From NCBI RefSeq assembly GCF_012489685.1, contig NC_080041.1:35143780-35207779 (forward strand): DNA of 64,000 nucleotides. Direction: 5' to 3'. Positions 44,652-55,818 of this stretch are shown piece by piece (within the stretch, counting starts at the first letter, position 1; each line of letters begins with the position of its first letter). A program made the translations under genes and the position numbers. Source of the stretch: Lotus japonicus (Eukaryota; Streptophyta; Magnoliopsida; Fabales; Fabaceae). A model generated the notes under the pieces. It was not told the DNA's origin, made no database searches, and saw only the letters and a program-made list of their open reading frames with translations.

Positions 44652-47444
44652 CATAGGCCAGGACCAGATGGTTTTAACTTTACATTTTTCAGGGAATTTT
44701 GGCATTTGATTAAGGAGGAAATCATGCAGATGTTTGAGGAGTTTTATGAGGGGGGGAAGCTGGTGAAGGGTCTCAATGCTGGTTTTATTGCACTAATACC
44801 AAAAAGACAAACCCCAGAGATGGTGACGGATTACAGACTGATTAGTCTTATTGGGAGCATTTATAAATTGCTTGCAAAAGTGTTGGCTGCTCGCCTACAA
44901 GGAGTGATGCCTTATTTGTTGTCTGAGAATCAGTTCTCATTCACTAAGGGTCGTCAAATAGCAGATTGTCTTTTAATTGGTAATGAGGTAGTGGATACTA
45001 TGCTGAGCAGTGGTCGTGGTGGATTTCTTTTGAAATTAGATTTTGCAAAGGCGTATGATAATATAGAATGGGATTTTCTGATGAATATGATGGAGGACCT
45101 TGGGTTTGGACCTCGCTGGAGATGCTGGATTCATTCATGTGTGTCCACCGCTACTCTGGCAGTACTTGTGAATGGGTCGCCCACAGAGTTTTTTGAAATT
45201 GAAAAGGGCCTCAGGCAAGGGGATCCCCTATCCCCATTGCTCTTTAATTTGTGTGTTCAAGGTTTATCAGTAATGTGGAATCGGTTAGCTATTCGTGAGA
45301 GACCTTGCGGGGTTGTGTTGGGTCCAGGTGTTTGTCTTAATCATCTGCAGTTTGCAGATGATACACTAGTTTTTTGTGATCCTGAGTGTGCTCAGATGGA
45401 GGAGCTCTTTGATGTTATGACAGCTTTTCTATGGGGGTCTGGCTTGAAGTTAAACTATGCGAAATCAGAGTTGGTTGGGTGTAATGTGGATTCTGCAATA
45501 GTAAACCAATTAGCGGTGGAGCTTGGGGTGGTGGTGGGGACACTTCCATTGCCATACCTGGGTTCGGTTTTGGGGGGTGATCCACGTAGGAGGGGTTTTT
45601 GGGCTCCAGTGATTGAAAAGGTGAGGGTTGCGCTGGCCTCTTAGGGGTCCAACTCGGTGTCCCTCAGTGGGAGGTTGGTGGTACTACGTTCTGTTGCTAG
45701 TGCCATTCCCATATATCATATGGCAGTATACAAAGCACCACTTGGAGTGGTGGCAGATATTGAGAAACTGATGAGGTGCTTTCTTTGGGGTAGATCTGGT
45801 GGGGGGAGGAGAATTGCTTGGGTGGCATGGGAGCAAGTTTGTAAGGGAAAGGAGATTGGGGGGTTGGGTGTGGAATTTTTGAAGTTTAGAAACAAGGCTA
45901 TGTTGTTAAAGTGGGCATGGCGGTTTGGTCAAGAACCTGAGGCTCTATGGAGAAGAGTTTTATGTGCAAAGTATGGATTAAATTCCATTCCCTTGGTCCT
46001 GCATCGGGTGCTTGAGGGGTTGCGACATCCATCCCGTTATATGTTTGATATTGTCAACGTGGTTCTTGAGGATAGTGTGCTTGGAAAAACCTTCAGGGAT
46101 CAATGCTTTTGTGTGGTGGGGGATGGATTGCGTATTAGCTTTTGGCGGGATCCGTGGGTGGCGTCTAAAACGCTAGCAGTGCTTTACCCTAGATTTTATG
46201 CTATGGCGTCGAATCAAGATATAATGGTGTCGGAGGCAGGTGTATTTTCGAATTTGGGTTGGGAATGGAACCTGGGTTTTCGGAGACGATTTTTTGGGTG
46301 GGAAGAGCAGGTTTATGATGAACTTATTGCTCGGTGCAATGGTGTGGTGCCTAGTAGGGAGAAGGATTCGTTAATATGGTTGGGAGACACCAACGGGAGG
46401 TACACAGTGAAGACGTTTTGTATGGAGGTTGAACTTCAGTTATATGGTCCTCCTAGTTGGGTGGTGCCATCATGTGTTAAGAAGCTTGCGCCCCAAAAGG
46501 TTGTCTTATTCTTGTGGCAGGCAGCTGAGAATAGGGTGGCAGTCATGGTGAACTTGCATAATCGGGGGGTTTTAGTTGACGCCGAAGCAGTGTGTGTGTT
46601 GTGTGGCCAAGCAGAGGAATCAGTGACACATTTGATATTGGTATGCAAATTTGCATGGGTGCTATGGAGCAAAGTTTTACTGCGGGAAGGAGTTGTGTGG
46701 TGTGTACCAGCATCTATTTTGTCACTGTTGAAGGAATGGGATTCACTCAGGAAGGGGTCGGACTTGGTTTTGTGGAGGTTGATACCGTATGCCCTGGCTT
46801 GGTCTGTTTGGATGGCACGTAATGGTTTAATTTTTAAGGGGGAAGAGGTTTCAGTTGAAACTGTGTGGGATATTCACATAACACGTATGTATTGGTGGAT
46901 TAAAGCGGGGAAACCTCATTGCTCCTTTAGTTTGTGTGATTTCCTTCAAAATTTTGGTGCGGTTACGGTGGGTCAGCGAGTGGAGCGATGTCGACAGGAC
47001 GTGTGGACTTGCCCGCCAGAAGGAATTCTTAAGTGGAACGTGGATGGCGCAGCAAGGGGTGCCCCGGGCATGGGGGGTATCGGTGGGGTGGTGCGGGATG
47101 CCACGGGGGAGATTCGTGGTTTCTTTTCCATGTCTCTTGGTGTGGTGTTTGCGTATGAGGCGGAGGTCAAGGCCATTCGAACGGCTCTGGAGTTCAGTAA
47201 GGAGTTTGGACTCAGTCGTGTGGTGGTGGAGAGTGACTCAACGCTCGCGGTGGGGTGGGTGAGCAAGAGGGCCAATCGTCCATGGAAGCTTCTTAATGAT
47301 CTCCATATGATTGATATATTGCGTAACGAGGTTGAGTGCCTTCGGATCTATCATGTTTTCAGGGAGATTAACTGTCAACCTGATTTCTTGGCCAAGACAG
47401 GCTGTGATCGTAACGAGCCTTTGTGGGTGTGGTGTTCACGTTGA
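44652..47444 (+). pseudogene. LINE ORF2 remnant: reverse transcriptase, zf-RVT, RNase H
   Basis: The frame opens at PGPDGFNFTFF near 44658 and runs to 47444, with a single in-frame TAG at 45642-45644. In order it shows reverse transcriptase (NAGFIALIPK, LKLDFAKAYDNIEW, GLRQGDPLSPLLF, FADD at 45351-45362), the linker (SLSGRLVVLRSV), a zf-RVT zinc-binding region near 46380-46680 (CVLCGQ, then SVTHL) and a plant-type RNase H at the end (WNVDGAARG, EAEVKAIRTALEF, VESDSTLAVG). The endonuclease and first reverse transcriptase blocks are missing. The TAG replaces a codon that is usually Trp in this family, so one G-to-A change would explain it. The copy is otherwise well preserved. Confidence 0.92.
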
Positions 47445-48101
47445 TTGGAACCCTGGTTGAAAGGGGGGTTTATGCTGAATCCCAACAGCGTTTTCTTTCT
47501 TTTTTTGTATTTGCATTTGCAGGTTCTCAATGGGGCGCTCAAGTTGAGGATGCTAGGCAGCGGTGATGCGGATGTGCCATGTTAAGCTCTAGCAGAGGAA
47601 TAGTTCTCTTACAATTCATGGTGTGTGGAGGCGTATTTCTGTTCGTAAAGTGTCTAGCAATTCGAGGGTTCAAATGTCTATCTTGGGCGTGTTTTTTAAG
47701 TCAAGTGCAGGGAGTTTCCAAACAGCTCAAGATCTTGTTACTTTGATAACCAAAAGTGCCTATGGTATATAAGTGTTTTGCAGGTAGTCTGTCTTGATAA
47801 ACTGGGTATATATATAGGCTTAGTACAAAGGTTGTAATGGGATGTGTGTTATCTGATATGAATCGGGAACAAAGTATTTGATGTTGTTGATTGCTTTGGG
47901 TTTGAGTACTCTTTTTCCTTACTAGGTTTTTTCCCATTGGGTTTTTCTTAGTAAGGTTTTAATGAGGCTCATTCCTTTGGCTCGGCTTGGTTCCCCAGGG
48001 GGTTTTAGTTTTGGGGGTGTTTTGATCTTATAGCCTTACCTTGAGAGGGGTGTTCTTTTGGAAACTTTTACTCTATCAATAATATTTTTGTTTTCAAAAA
48101 A
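47445..48101 (+). other. LINE 3' untranslated region
   Basis: It is G/T-rich and carries ttactaggttttttccc and gggtttttcttagtaag near 47920-47960. It ends with an AATAATA-like signal and a short A-run before the target duplication. Confidence 0.75.
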
Positions 48102-48117
48102 ATAAAAATGCAGTGAA

Positions 48118-49119
48118 TTGTTCATTTTGATAAATCTAAAAGGTTTAGTGTCTAATTTATATATCTTTCATAACAAAAATGAACAATGAACCTATATTTC
48201 CGAAGTTGAGCTGACTATTCACTCTGTAATTAATCTGTTTCATCTAGAGCTCGGACTACTCATCCGTAGCTTGAACGTGGCTATGAGCAAGGGATATTGA
48301 CATATTGTCTGTTGTATTGAGCTATAATTTGTTTGGATTAGGTGCTTCACTATTATGTATTGGCTATCTACTGCTTCACTATTATGACATATATTTTTCA
48401 AGTTGAAGTTTAAATTATATTTACTATATTATTTAATATTCCATCAATTTAATCTAACCGCACAATTATGATTTACTGATTTATATTCGCTGTTCAATGC
48501 ATGGGTAAAAACACTAGTTTAAATATGAAAATAAAATTTGAGAAAAAACAATTAACATATATAATAAAGTTTAACATGAGTGCAAACAAAAGGATAATTT
48601 GTAACAAACAAAAAACAAAAGTATAATTGTGGCTTTTTACAATGGTAATCTTAAATGGTGCCAATTTTTTTTTTAAATTACAGAAGGCTAGTATATATGC
48701 TGATGACGGCTCTTACAAGGCAAAAATATTTTTAATGATTTTTATAAAAATAGATTTCATTCAATTACAATACTCATATAAATGGATAATTATTATTTTT
48801 TATGATTCATTTTTATCATATAAAATATACTTTATGATGATTTAATGTTAGTTAAATTTAATTTAATTTCTTAACATTTTATGTTAATAAATAATTTTTT
48901 ATATTATATATTATTAAATTTATATGTTTAAATATTACTGGTTCGATCACGATTCAACCGCGGTTGAGTTATTGAACTGTGAACTAATACCTTCAACGGT
49001 TCAACAATCGGTTCAATTTTAGAAATATTGAATTTTTTAGTACAATTTTCCCTTTTTTCAAGTTCTTGACAGGAAAACAAAGTAAGGCATGACAATATCG
49101 ATTCTCGCACATGCACTAG
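48118..49119. other. AT-rich intergenic stretch
   Basis: No gene or clear repeat is seen. The ORFs at 48627-48845 and 48928-49230 show no domain. Confidence 0.6.
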
Positions 49120-50416
49120 GGTAGCGTTTGGTGACGGAACGGAACAGGACAGAACAGAACGGAACGGGACAGAACAGGATGTAACAGGACAATAATGTTC
49201 TATGTGTTGTGTTTGGTAACTCCAAGTCAATAGAACAGAACCATGATTTTAATTACATATATAACCTTACATGTTTAATATTTGATTGAGTAAAACAAAT
49301 TGAACTCAATTGAACATTTTGTATAGAAACCGTTTGCTATTGCTTACTTCATGAAATAATCATTTATTTCTTTAAAATAATCACTTATATATTGTTTAAG
49401 TTGTTTCAGTATGCTATTGAAAAAAGCAGAAACCTAATTATCTATTTAAGCTATTTTAAGTGCGTTTGTTTAGATTAAAAAATATTGAATTTTAACTATA
49501 GGTTTTTTAAGAGATTTTGAGAAAAGCATAAGTTGATTCGTGTTTGACTGCTATAATTAAAATCACTTTTTTTTTATCTCCCCTCATCTATCATCATAGA
49601 TTTTCATTATAAGCTAAAGTAACTGTTTCAAATAATTTGTTTTCAGCTTCAGCTGAAACAAACACAAAAGGTGATTTTTTGATTAAAAAGTGATTTTTTC
49701 AAAATAAGTTGAATTAAACGCACTCTATTGGCTCGTTTATCATTGCTTACAAAAACTGATTTTACTTTTGAAAAAATAATTGATTTTATTTTAATTAAGT
49801 TGATTCGTGTTTGACACTCTAATTAAAATCACTTTTTTATCTCCTCTCATCTATCATCATAGGTTTTCATGATAAGCTAAAGTAACTGTTTCAAATAATC
49901 TGTTTTCAGCTTCAGCTGAAACAAACACAAAAAGTGATATTTGATTAAAAAAGTGATTTTTTTATTTTAAAAGTGATTTTTTGATTAAAAAATGATTTTT
50001 CCAAAAGAGGTTAAATCAAACGCACTCTAATTAGCTCGTTTATCATTGATTACAAAAAGTGATTTTACTTTTGAAAAAAATAATTGATTTTATTTTAAGT
50101 GATTTTTTTTGAAAAAGTAGATTTTCATTTAACTTTGTCTACAAATATAATAAGTGCTTTCAATTTTATAAGTGATTTTAAACTGTTTAGATACATAAAA
50201 TTTCAAATATAAATTAAGAGTATTTTTGAACTTGCAAAAGTTTTAAGAGAGTGTTCTGTTCCGTTCCCTTCCGTTCCACCCTTTTCCAGGGAACCAAAGT
50301 GTCCCGTTCGTGGAGCCTTTTGTCCCGTTCCGTTCCATTTTAAAAACAAGACAAACACAGAACAGAACTCATGTGTCATGTTCCGTTTCCTTCCTACATG
50401 TTTGCCAAACGCTACC
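49120..50416. mobile_element. 1.3-kb terminal-inverted-repeat element without coding capacity
   Basis: The ends ggtagcgtttgg and ccaaacgctacc are inverted repeats. Inside each end lies a run of GGAAC/GGGAC units (49135-49195) or the complement (50255-50390). No transposase is visible. I could not settle the target duplication, so the superfamily is open. Smaller repeats sit inside it. Confidence 0.6.
49459..50105. repeat. Duplicated inner repeat within the inverted-repeat element
   Basis: Two diverged copies lie 265-300 bp apart and share catctatcatcatag, ttttcagcttcagctgaaac and gctcgtttatcattg. Each ends in aaacgcact. The first has a facing agtgcgttt at 49459, as in a small MITE. Confidence 0.6.
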
Positions 50417-51811
50417 TACGTTTATGGCATGGCATGCAAAGCAAGCCCCATAAACACCCACTTAATAAAAAAAATCTTGCTCCTAGCCGCATAAGGACAA
50501 TTGAATGGCTTGGCATGGCTTTTATTGCAAGTGAATGGCAAGATTCTCTTAAAAACGTGAATCCATGACAAGTGAATACTATTATACTATGCTATGTATT
50601 ACTTCGTTCTAGAAAGTTTGTTATTTTAGACTTTTTTTAATATTTTAAAATGTTTGTTGTTTTAGAAAGCTAATGCATTTTTTGCTAATTTTTTCCACCT
50701 ATACCCTCATTTAATACATTTTCGCTCACTTATCACCTTTCATATTAACCAACCACAGCTTTTCTCTATTCTTCTCTATCTAAGTACAATTTAATAGTTG
50801 CACATCATACTAGTAAAATTAAATAAGGGCAATCTAGTCAAATTATATTTCAATAATTGCTTCCTAACTCTTTGTGTCACAACCTTAAACTACAAACTTT
50901 ATGTAAATTCAGTTTTCAACTCTTTGTCGGTGGCATCCCATATCGTGTTGACTACCACCAGGTCGAGAGCTCTTTGTAAAATTGGAAGGGAGGTGACTGG
51001 TGAACATGTTCGTTTAAAGGAAAATGAAGTTTCGGAGGTTCCATTGGTTTGCGTTTGTGTGGAGTTAGTGACTCAGGTGATTAACCTCCTCAACGAGTTT
51101 TGATTGGGTGAAGCACTTTTGACGGTGGCTTTGGCGAGATTTTCGTGTCATAATTTTGGTGAAATGGATGTGGTTGTGAACAAAGGTCAGGGTTCGCTAG
51201 GATTTTTTGGGGTTTTTGCTGTCAACAGGATTGTGGAGGATCAACATCTTTCTCCGAGGATGAAGAAATTATATATTTAAACCTCTAGAGGTTGCTCGTA
51301 TCCCCATCGGTGCTCTTCCTTGAAATCTCCCTTGATGTTTGTTGTTTTGATGGTGTCTTCTAGCTTGAAGATGAGAGGTTATTGTCCTTCGTTGGCCGTG
51401 GTTGTGAAGGAAGGAAGGTCTCGAGTCCTTTAGGCTAACCTTGCATCGGTCTCAACTTTGTTACCTGCTATATATGCCCACAAATTTTTCTTGTGTTGTT
51501 CATCTTTCCTGTTGTTTTTTGGGGTTTTCCATGATCCTAGGGTTGTGGAGGGAATTGCTGACTCTCTTTTTGAGGTTGCTCCTTGCATTTCTAGACCTTA
51601 GAAAGTTGAGAATAGATGAAGGAAGAAGGGTCCTATTGAGAGCCCCAATAGGTATGATGTAGCAAGTGGCACATATCCTGATGCAGACTAAAGAGGGATG
51701 AAGCTGATGGTTTTGTCGAAGGAGTTTTTGGAGCCTTATGGTGTTCTAACAAGTGCAAAGAGTGTCGTTTTGATAGGAAAGCGATATGGCGTGAAGTACT
51801 ACTGGTTAGAT
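50417..51811. other. Intergenic with possible degraded coding relics
   Basis: Between about 50935 and 51780 several broken frames read protein-like, for example TRSRALCKIGREVTGEHV and MKLMVLSKEFLEPYGVL, but stops are frequent and I recognise no family. A LINE ORF1 relic is one possibility. Confidence 0.35.
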
Positions 51812-52316
51812 TATTAGAATTAGGGAGGTTTAACTAAACCTAAAAGCTACTTAAGAGTTGAGAGTTGTTCTACCCTTTATAAACACTTGTTTGGCCATAT
51901 CTCTAGACAATGTGAGATTTCTAACTCACCCCATCACGCCCAGGGCCACAACAAATGGATATAGGCTCTAATACCATGTCAAGTAACAACTTTTCCCAAA
52001 AGTGTAAGTTATTGGGTAATTGCCACATGAATGGTTTTATATTTTATTTCTAACACACCCCTTCAAGCAAGAGTCCTTTGGGCTTAAAGCGTGGAAAAAT
52101 GCACAAACCCACGTATGATGTGGTTAAATTCCACTTTTTAATTAGAAAGTGAACGAGCAAATATCAAACTCTAGACCGTTAAGTCATAGAGACTTTGATA
52201 TCATATTAGAATTATGAAGGTCTAACTCAACCCAAAAGCTAGCTCAAGAGTTGACGGTTGCTCTATTCTTTATAAACACTTGTTTTGTCATATTTCTAGC
52301 CAATGTGAGACTTACA
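51812..52316 (-). mobile_element. Decayed TRIM cluster (minus), three LTR-like units
   Basis: On the minus strand a 113-bp LTR-like unit (52316-52204) is followed by a degenerate Met-tRNA primer site and a purine tract. A different 79-bp unit (52055-51977) follows, directly next to a clear primer site TGGTATTAGAGCC (51976-51964). After a short interior and another purine tract comes a unit (about 51925-51812) homologous to the first. The outer units are related to the LTRs of the TRIM at 52600. There is no coding capacity and no target duplication. Confidence 0.6.
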
Positions 52317-52599
52317 TTGCCCTCTACCAGATTGCAGCCTAGATCAATGTGCATAGACCTTCTTAGGGGAGCTAAGATTGTTTTTCTTGGGTGTTGGATG
52401 CTTTGTTGGGGTCTTTTGAGCTCATGGGTTGTTTTGATTCTTTGGAGGTTTGTGTTGTTTTGGCGTTTGGGGCCTTGTTTCCCTTTCTTCTATTAGTGTT
52501 TTTCTGGTTTAGTTATTCCTTTTTCTTGGGTTGGTTTGGATTGTAGCCGGCTTTGTAGGTGTTTTTTTTTTTTTTGACCTTTTAATGAGAATTGTATAT
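52317..52599. other. G/T-rich intergenic stretch
   Basis: It resembles a degraded retroelement 3' end and finishes in a T-run (52563-52575). No gene is seen. Confidence 0.4.
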
Positions 52600-52943
52600 T
52601 GTTAGAAGTCCCACATTGGCTAGAGATAGAGCCATGATAAGCTTTATAAGGGTAGTGCAAACCTCAACTCTTAAGCTAGCTTTTGTGGTTGAGTATAGGC
52701 CTCCCGATTTCTAATATGGTATCAGAGCCTATCCTAGATCCATTTGTTGTGTGGAGACCTCCCATATTTGGGCCACCCGTTGTTAATCCCACGTTCCAGT
52801 CTGTTTAATCCTGGACGTGAGGGGGTGTGTTAGAAGTCCCACATTGGCTAGAGATAGAGCCAAGATAAGCTTTATAAGGGTAGTGCAAACCTCAACTCTT
52901 GAGTAGCTTTTGTGGTTGAGTATAGGCCTCCCGATTTCTAATA
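52600..52943 (+). mobile_element. TRIM (miniature LTR retrotransposon), intact
   Basis: This 344-bp element has two LTRs, 52600-52716 and 52828-52943, about 117 bp each with few differences. The interior begins exactly with TGGTATCAGAGCC (52717-52729), the Met-tRNA primer site, and ends with the purine tract gtgagggggtg. TATAT flanks both sides (52595-52599 and 52944-52948). It codes for nothing, as expected for TRIMs, which depend on proteins of other elements. Confidence 0.93.
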
Positions 52944-53527
52944 TATATCTCTATCATTTTCTTCATTAATATATAGATATTTAGCTTAGAAAAATGTATT
53001 ATGTAAATGAATATATGTTTTTAATTACTATTAACGACTTAAAAAAGTCGAAGTTCAAAAAAAAAAGACTTAAAAAAGTCGCACTTCAGATTGATGAACG
53101 AGTGAGACGTCTGTTCTTATGTCAAAGCTCACCGAATATTCACGGACCAACATGCTTTTCATTGTTTTCGTTGAATTTAGTTTTTTTTTTTTTGTTACAT
53201 AAGGAAATACGTTGAATTTAGTTTAATCGTACAACACTACTACAACTATACAGTGGTTGTTTGAAATGGGCTTTTAGAGGGTAAGAGATTAATGAAGGGT
53301 ACCTTTTTTTATTAGATATATATATATATGTATATATAATGTTTATGAAAATAAATAATTAATTGTGACATTATGTTCATTATAATTTATCATTTAATTT
53401 CATTTCAAAAAAAATTAAAAAGTATTAAATTAGAAACTATGTATTTAAAATAAAATTAACTCCATCATTTTCCCTCTAACTGCATGTGCAACAGAAAAAG
53501 CATGCACTAAGTAGCGTTTGTCACTAA

Positions 53528-53928
53528 GAGCATCTCCAATGCAAAGTTCTTAGTTTTGATTTTTGAGTTAAAAACTAAGAACTGAGTTCTTAACATTGGA
53601 GGTGCTGACATGAAGTTCTTAGTTTTTAAAAATGAGAACTCAGTTCTTATATAAGGAGTTTTACTTTTTGAATTCTTAATATAAAAATTATTTTTTCTCT
53701 CTCATTCAAATTACTTTATTACTTTATGAGTTGTTTTATTACTTTATGAAAATAAAAAGTATAAAAAATATGGTTGGTGAGACCAAATGAATAGTGGTAA
53801 GAACTAAGAACTAAAAACTCATGGTTGGAGCAAAATTGCTTGATAATTTCTTAAGCACATGTGACAATACAAGCTCACATGAATAGTACTAAGAACTAAG
53901 AATTAAGAACTAACATTTGGAGATACTC
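53528..53928. mobile_element. MITE, Tourist/PIF-Harbinger type
   Basis: This is a 401-bp AT-rich element with inverted ends gagcatctccaatg and catttggagatactc. TAA flanks both sides (53525-53527 and 53929-53931), the target size of PIF/Harbinger elements. The interior repeats gttcttagtttt and actaagaact motifs on both strands. Confidence 0.85.
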
Positions 53929-53931
53929 TAA

Positions 53932-55818
53932 CAAAGTAAAAATTGAAGGAGCCGATTAAGCCACAGGTCCACAGGCCTAGTATCGCTCAACTAACAATAA
54001 ATTCATATGACTAGAAATAGATTAATCAACCTTGAGTCATATTTGGACCATATGGATGACATGCCATGCTTTTCAATAAGAGGTCAACACATAAATGTGA
54101 CTTTCATTTACAATTTATTTGGTTGAGAACAAAAATATGACGTACCAAAAAGAAAAATGTGAGAAATTAAGTTCATTTTGTTTAGTATAATTGAAATAAA
54201 AGAGGATAAAAGCGGGGGAGAGAAGAAAATTAACTTTTGTCTTAAATATATTTGTGATAGACATAAACATCATTTGTTAGGGTTTATGATCAATTCTAAA
54301 AATAACAAAGAAATTTCTTTTCTACCTCTCCTTTCTCTTGATTTTGGGAGATCCCAAATAAGTGGTGGAACCTACCTCCTAACCTATCTCTCTTCTTCTC
54401 TTCCCTCGCAAACAATATTGTCTCTTCCTCTCTTCTCTTACTCTCTTCATCATTTCTCTCTCGATAAACTTACCTTTAGCAAATGAAGCATTAACATGTA
54501 CATATCCTTCATTTTAAATTTGAAGGATTTAATTTATAAAGTTTACTCTATAATGATGAAACTGAAAAACGATGCATATATCAAAAAGTCAAATAATTTT
54601 TTTGTCTAAACTTTAAAATAATAAAAAGTCATGATCAAAAACTTGAGTTCACACTAATTTAATAGTTTTTTTTTAATTTATATTTTCAGTTGAACCTAAA
54701 AAGTAGAGAAACCTCGGCTAAGTGTATTGGTTGTTAAATACGGATTTGGACTATCTGAATAGAGAAGTTGATTTTAGTTAATTAAGTTACAAGGTGATAG
54801 TTGAGTCAGTTGTCAGCTCATGAATCGACAAATAATCATTTGTTAGCTGATGGATCGACTGTGAGTCAGTCGTTAGCCGATGGATGGGCTGGTAATTATT
54901 CGTTATGCTAATTAGCTTATTTGGATATTTCAAACTATGAAACTAATTTTGCCTTGTTCGGTCATCTTAGTTGATGAACGGGTGCTAATCAACTACTAGC
55001 TGAATGATAGGCTCCTAATCAATTGATTTGAATTCTTTAAATTAGTAAGCTGATTTGGGCCTTGAAATGTGAAAAGTTTTAGCCTAAACTCGTTATTCAA
55101 GTAAAATTCCTAGATAAATCATGTGGTAAGAGAGAAACTACATATTTTGTTGATAACAACAAATCCTTACTTTTTAGAAAGAATATTATGCATAGATATC
55201 GAGAGTTTTACTATAAGTAATTAATCTGTAAGTGAATTTTCATTCAAAACTTGAAGAAAAAAATCAAAATGGATTCTCTTGCCACAAAATTATGAGCTTC
55301 ATCTCAAATGGAGGTTGTGAAGCCAAATGATCAACCAACATAAGAAGGGAAACCTACTAGACAATATGATGATATATTAAGGATGTGATAGGATGTCAAG
55401 ATCCTAAATGTTGGTATACATGCTTAGTGCTTAGAGAACGTGATATACTTCATTAAAGAAAAATAACTATGGTAATCAGCTGATATTTGCCTCTATAAGT
55501 AACCGTCTGAGAGTCGTTAATTTGTACACACAATCAAATCATCAATTCAACTTACAAGTCTTCCGCAGTTTCTCTCTTTTATTTTCTATGCCTTTATAGC
55601 CGTTTGAGCCTTTACTTATCTTTTTTCGCCCTTGCCTTTAATTACATTCATCTACCTCGTCTTCAAGTCTTCAACCTCTCAATAACAATCACTAAGGATT
55701 TTGGAGTGTATTAGAAACATGCATTGATGAATAAAGCTCATTTTCTCGAGTAATCGCTTGTTTAGAGAATCAATACCGTATTAGTTTTTCAGTCGACTCA
55801 CGTGAGAACTCTAGTGGC
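53932..55818. other. Intergenic, no gene recognised
   Basis: A short imperfect repeat of tgatggatcgac and similar units lies at about 54815-54890. The ORF at 54178-54486 is low-complexity and not convincing. Around 55400-55600 the sequence resembles a degraded LTR (tgttggtatacatgc..., CT-rich), but I cannot show ends. Confidence 0.45.

Larger units (their letters stand above)
44614..48101 (+). mobile_element. LINE (L1-type) retrotransposon, 5'-truncated
   Basis: This is a 3.5-kb non-LTR element with a reverse transcriptase, zf-RVT and RNase H region, a 3' untranslated region of about 650 bp and a short A-rich end (ttttcaaaaaa). It is bounded by a 16-bp target duplication. ORF1 and the endonuclease are missing. 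Truncation at the 5' end is the usual outcome of target-primed reverse transcription. Confidence 0.93.

Noticed and set aside
46936..47275. ORFs overlapping the LINE RNase H on both strands
   Set aside because: The plus frame with WNVDGAARG and other RNase H motifs is the real one. The others are shadows.
50600..50800. Possible Stowaway-type MITE starting near tacttcgttctag
   Set aside because: I could not find a facing inverted end or TA duplications, so it remains unsupported.
54178..54486. 102-codon plus-strand ORF
   Set aside because: The end is Ser/Leu-rich low complexity from a CT-rich stretch. No start context or domain supports it.
55380..55620. Degraded copia-like LTR
   Set aside because: There is a TGTTGG-like start and CT-rich downstream sequence, but no second copy, primer site or duplication in the window.
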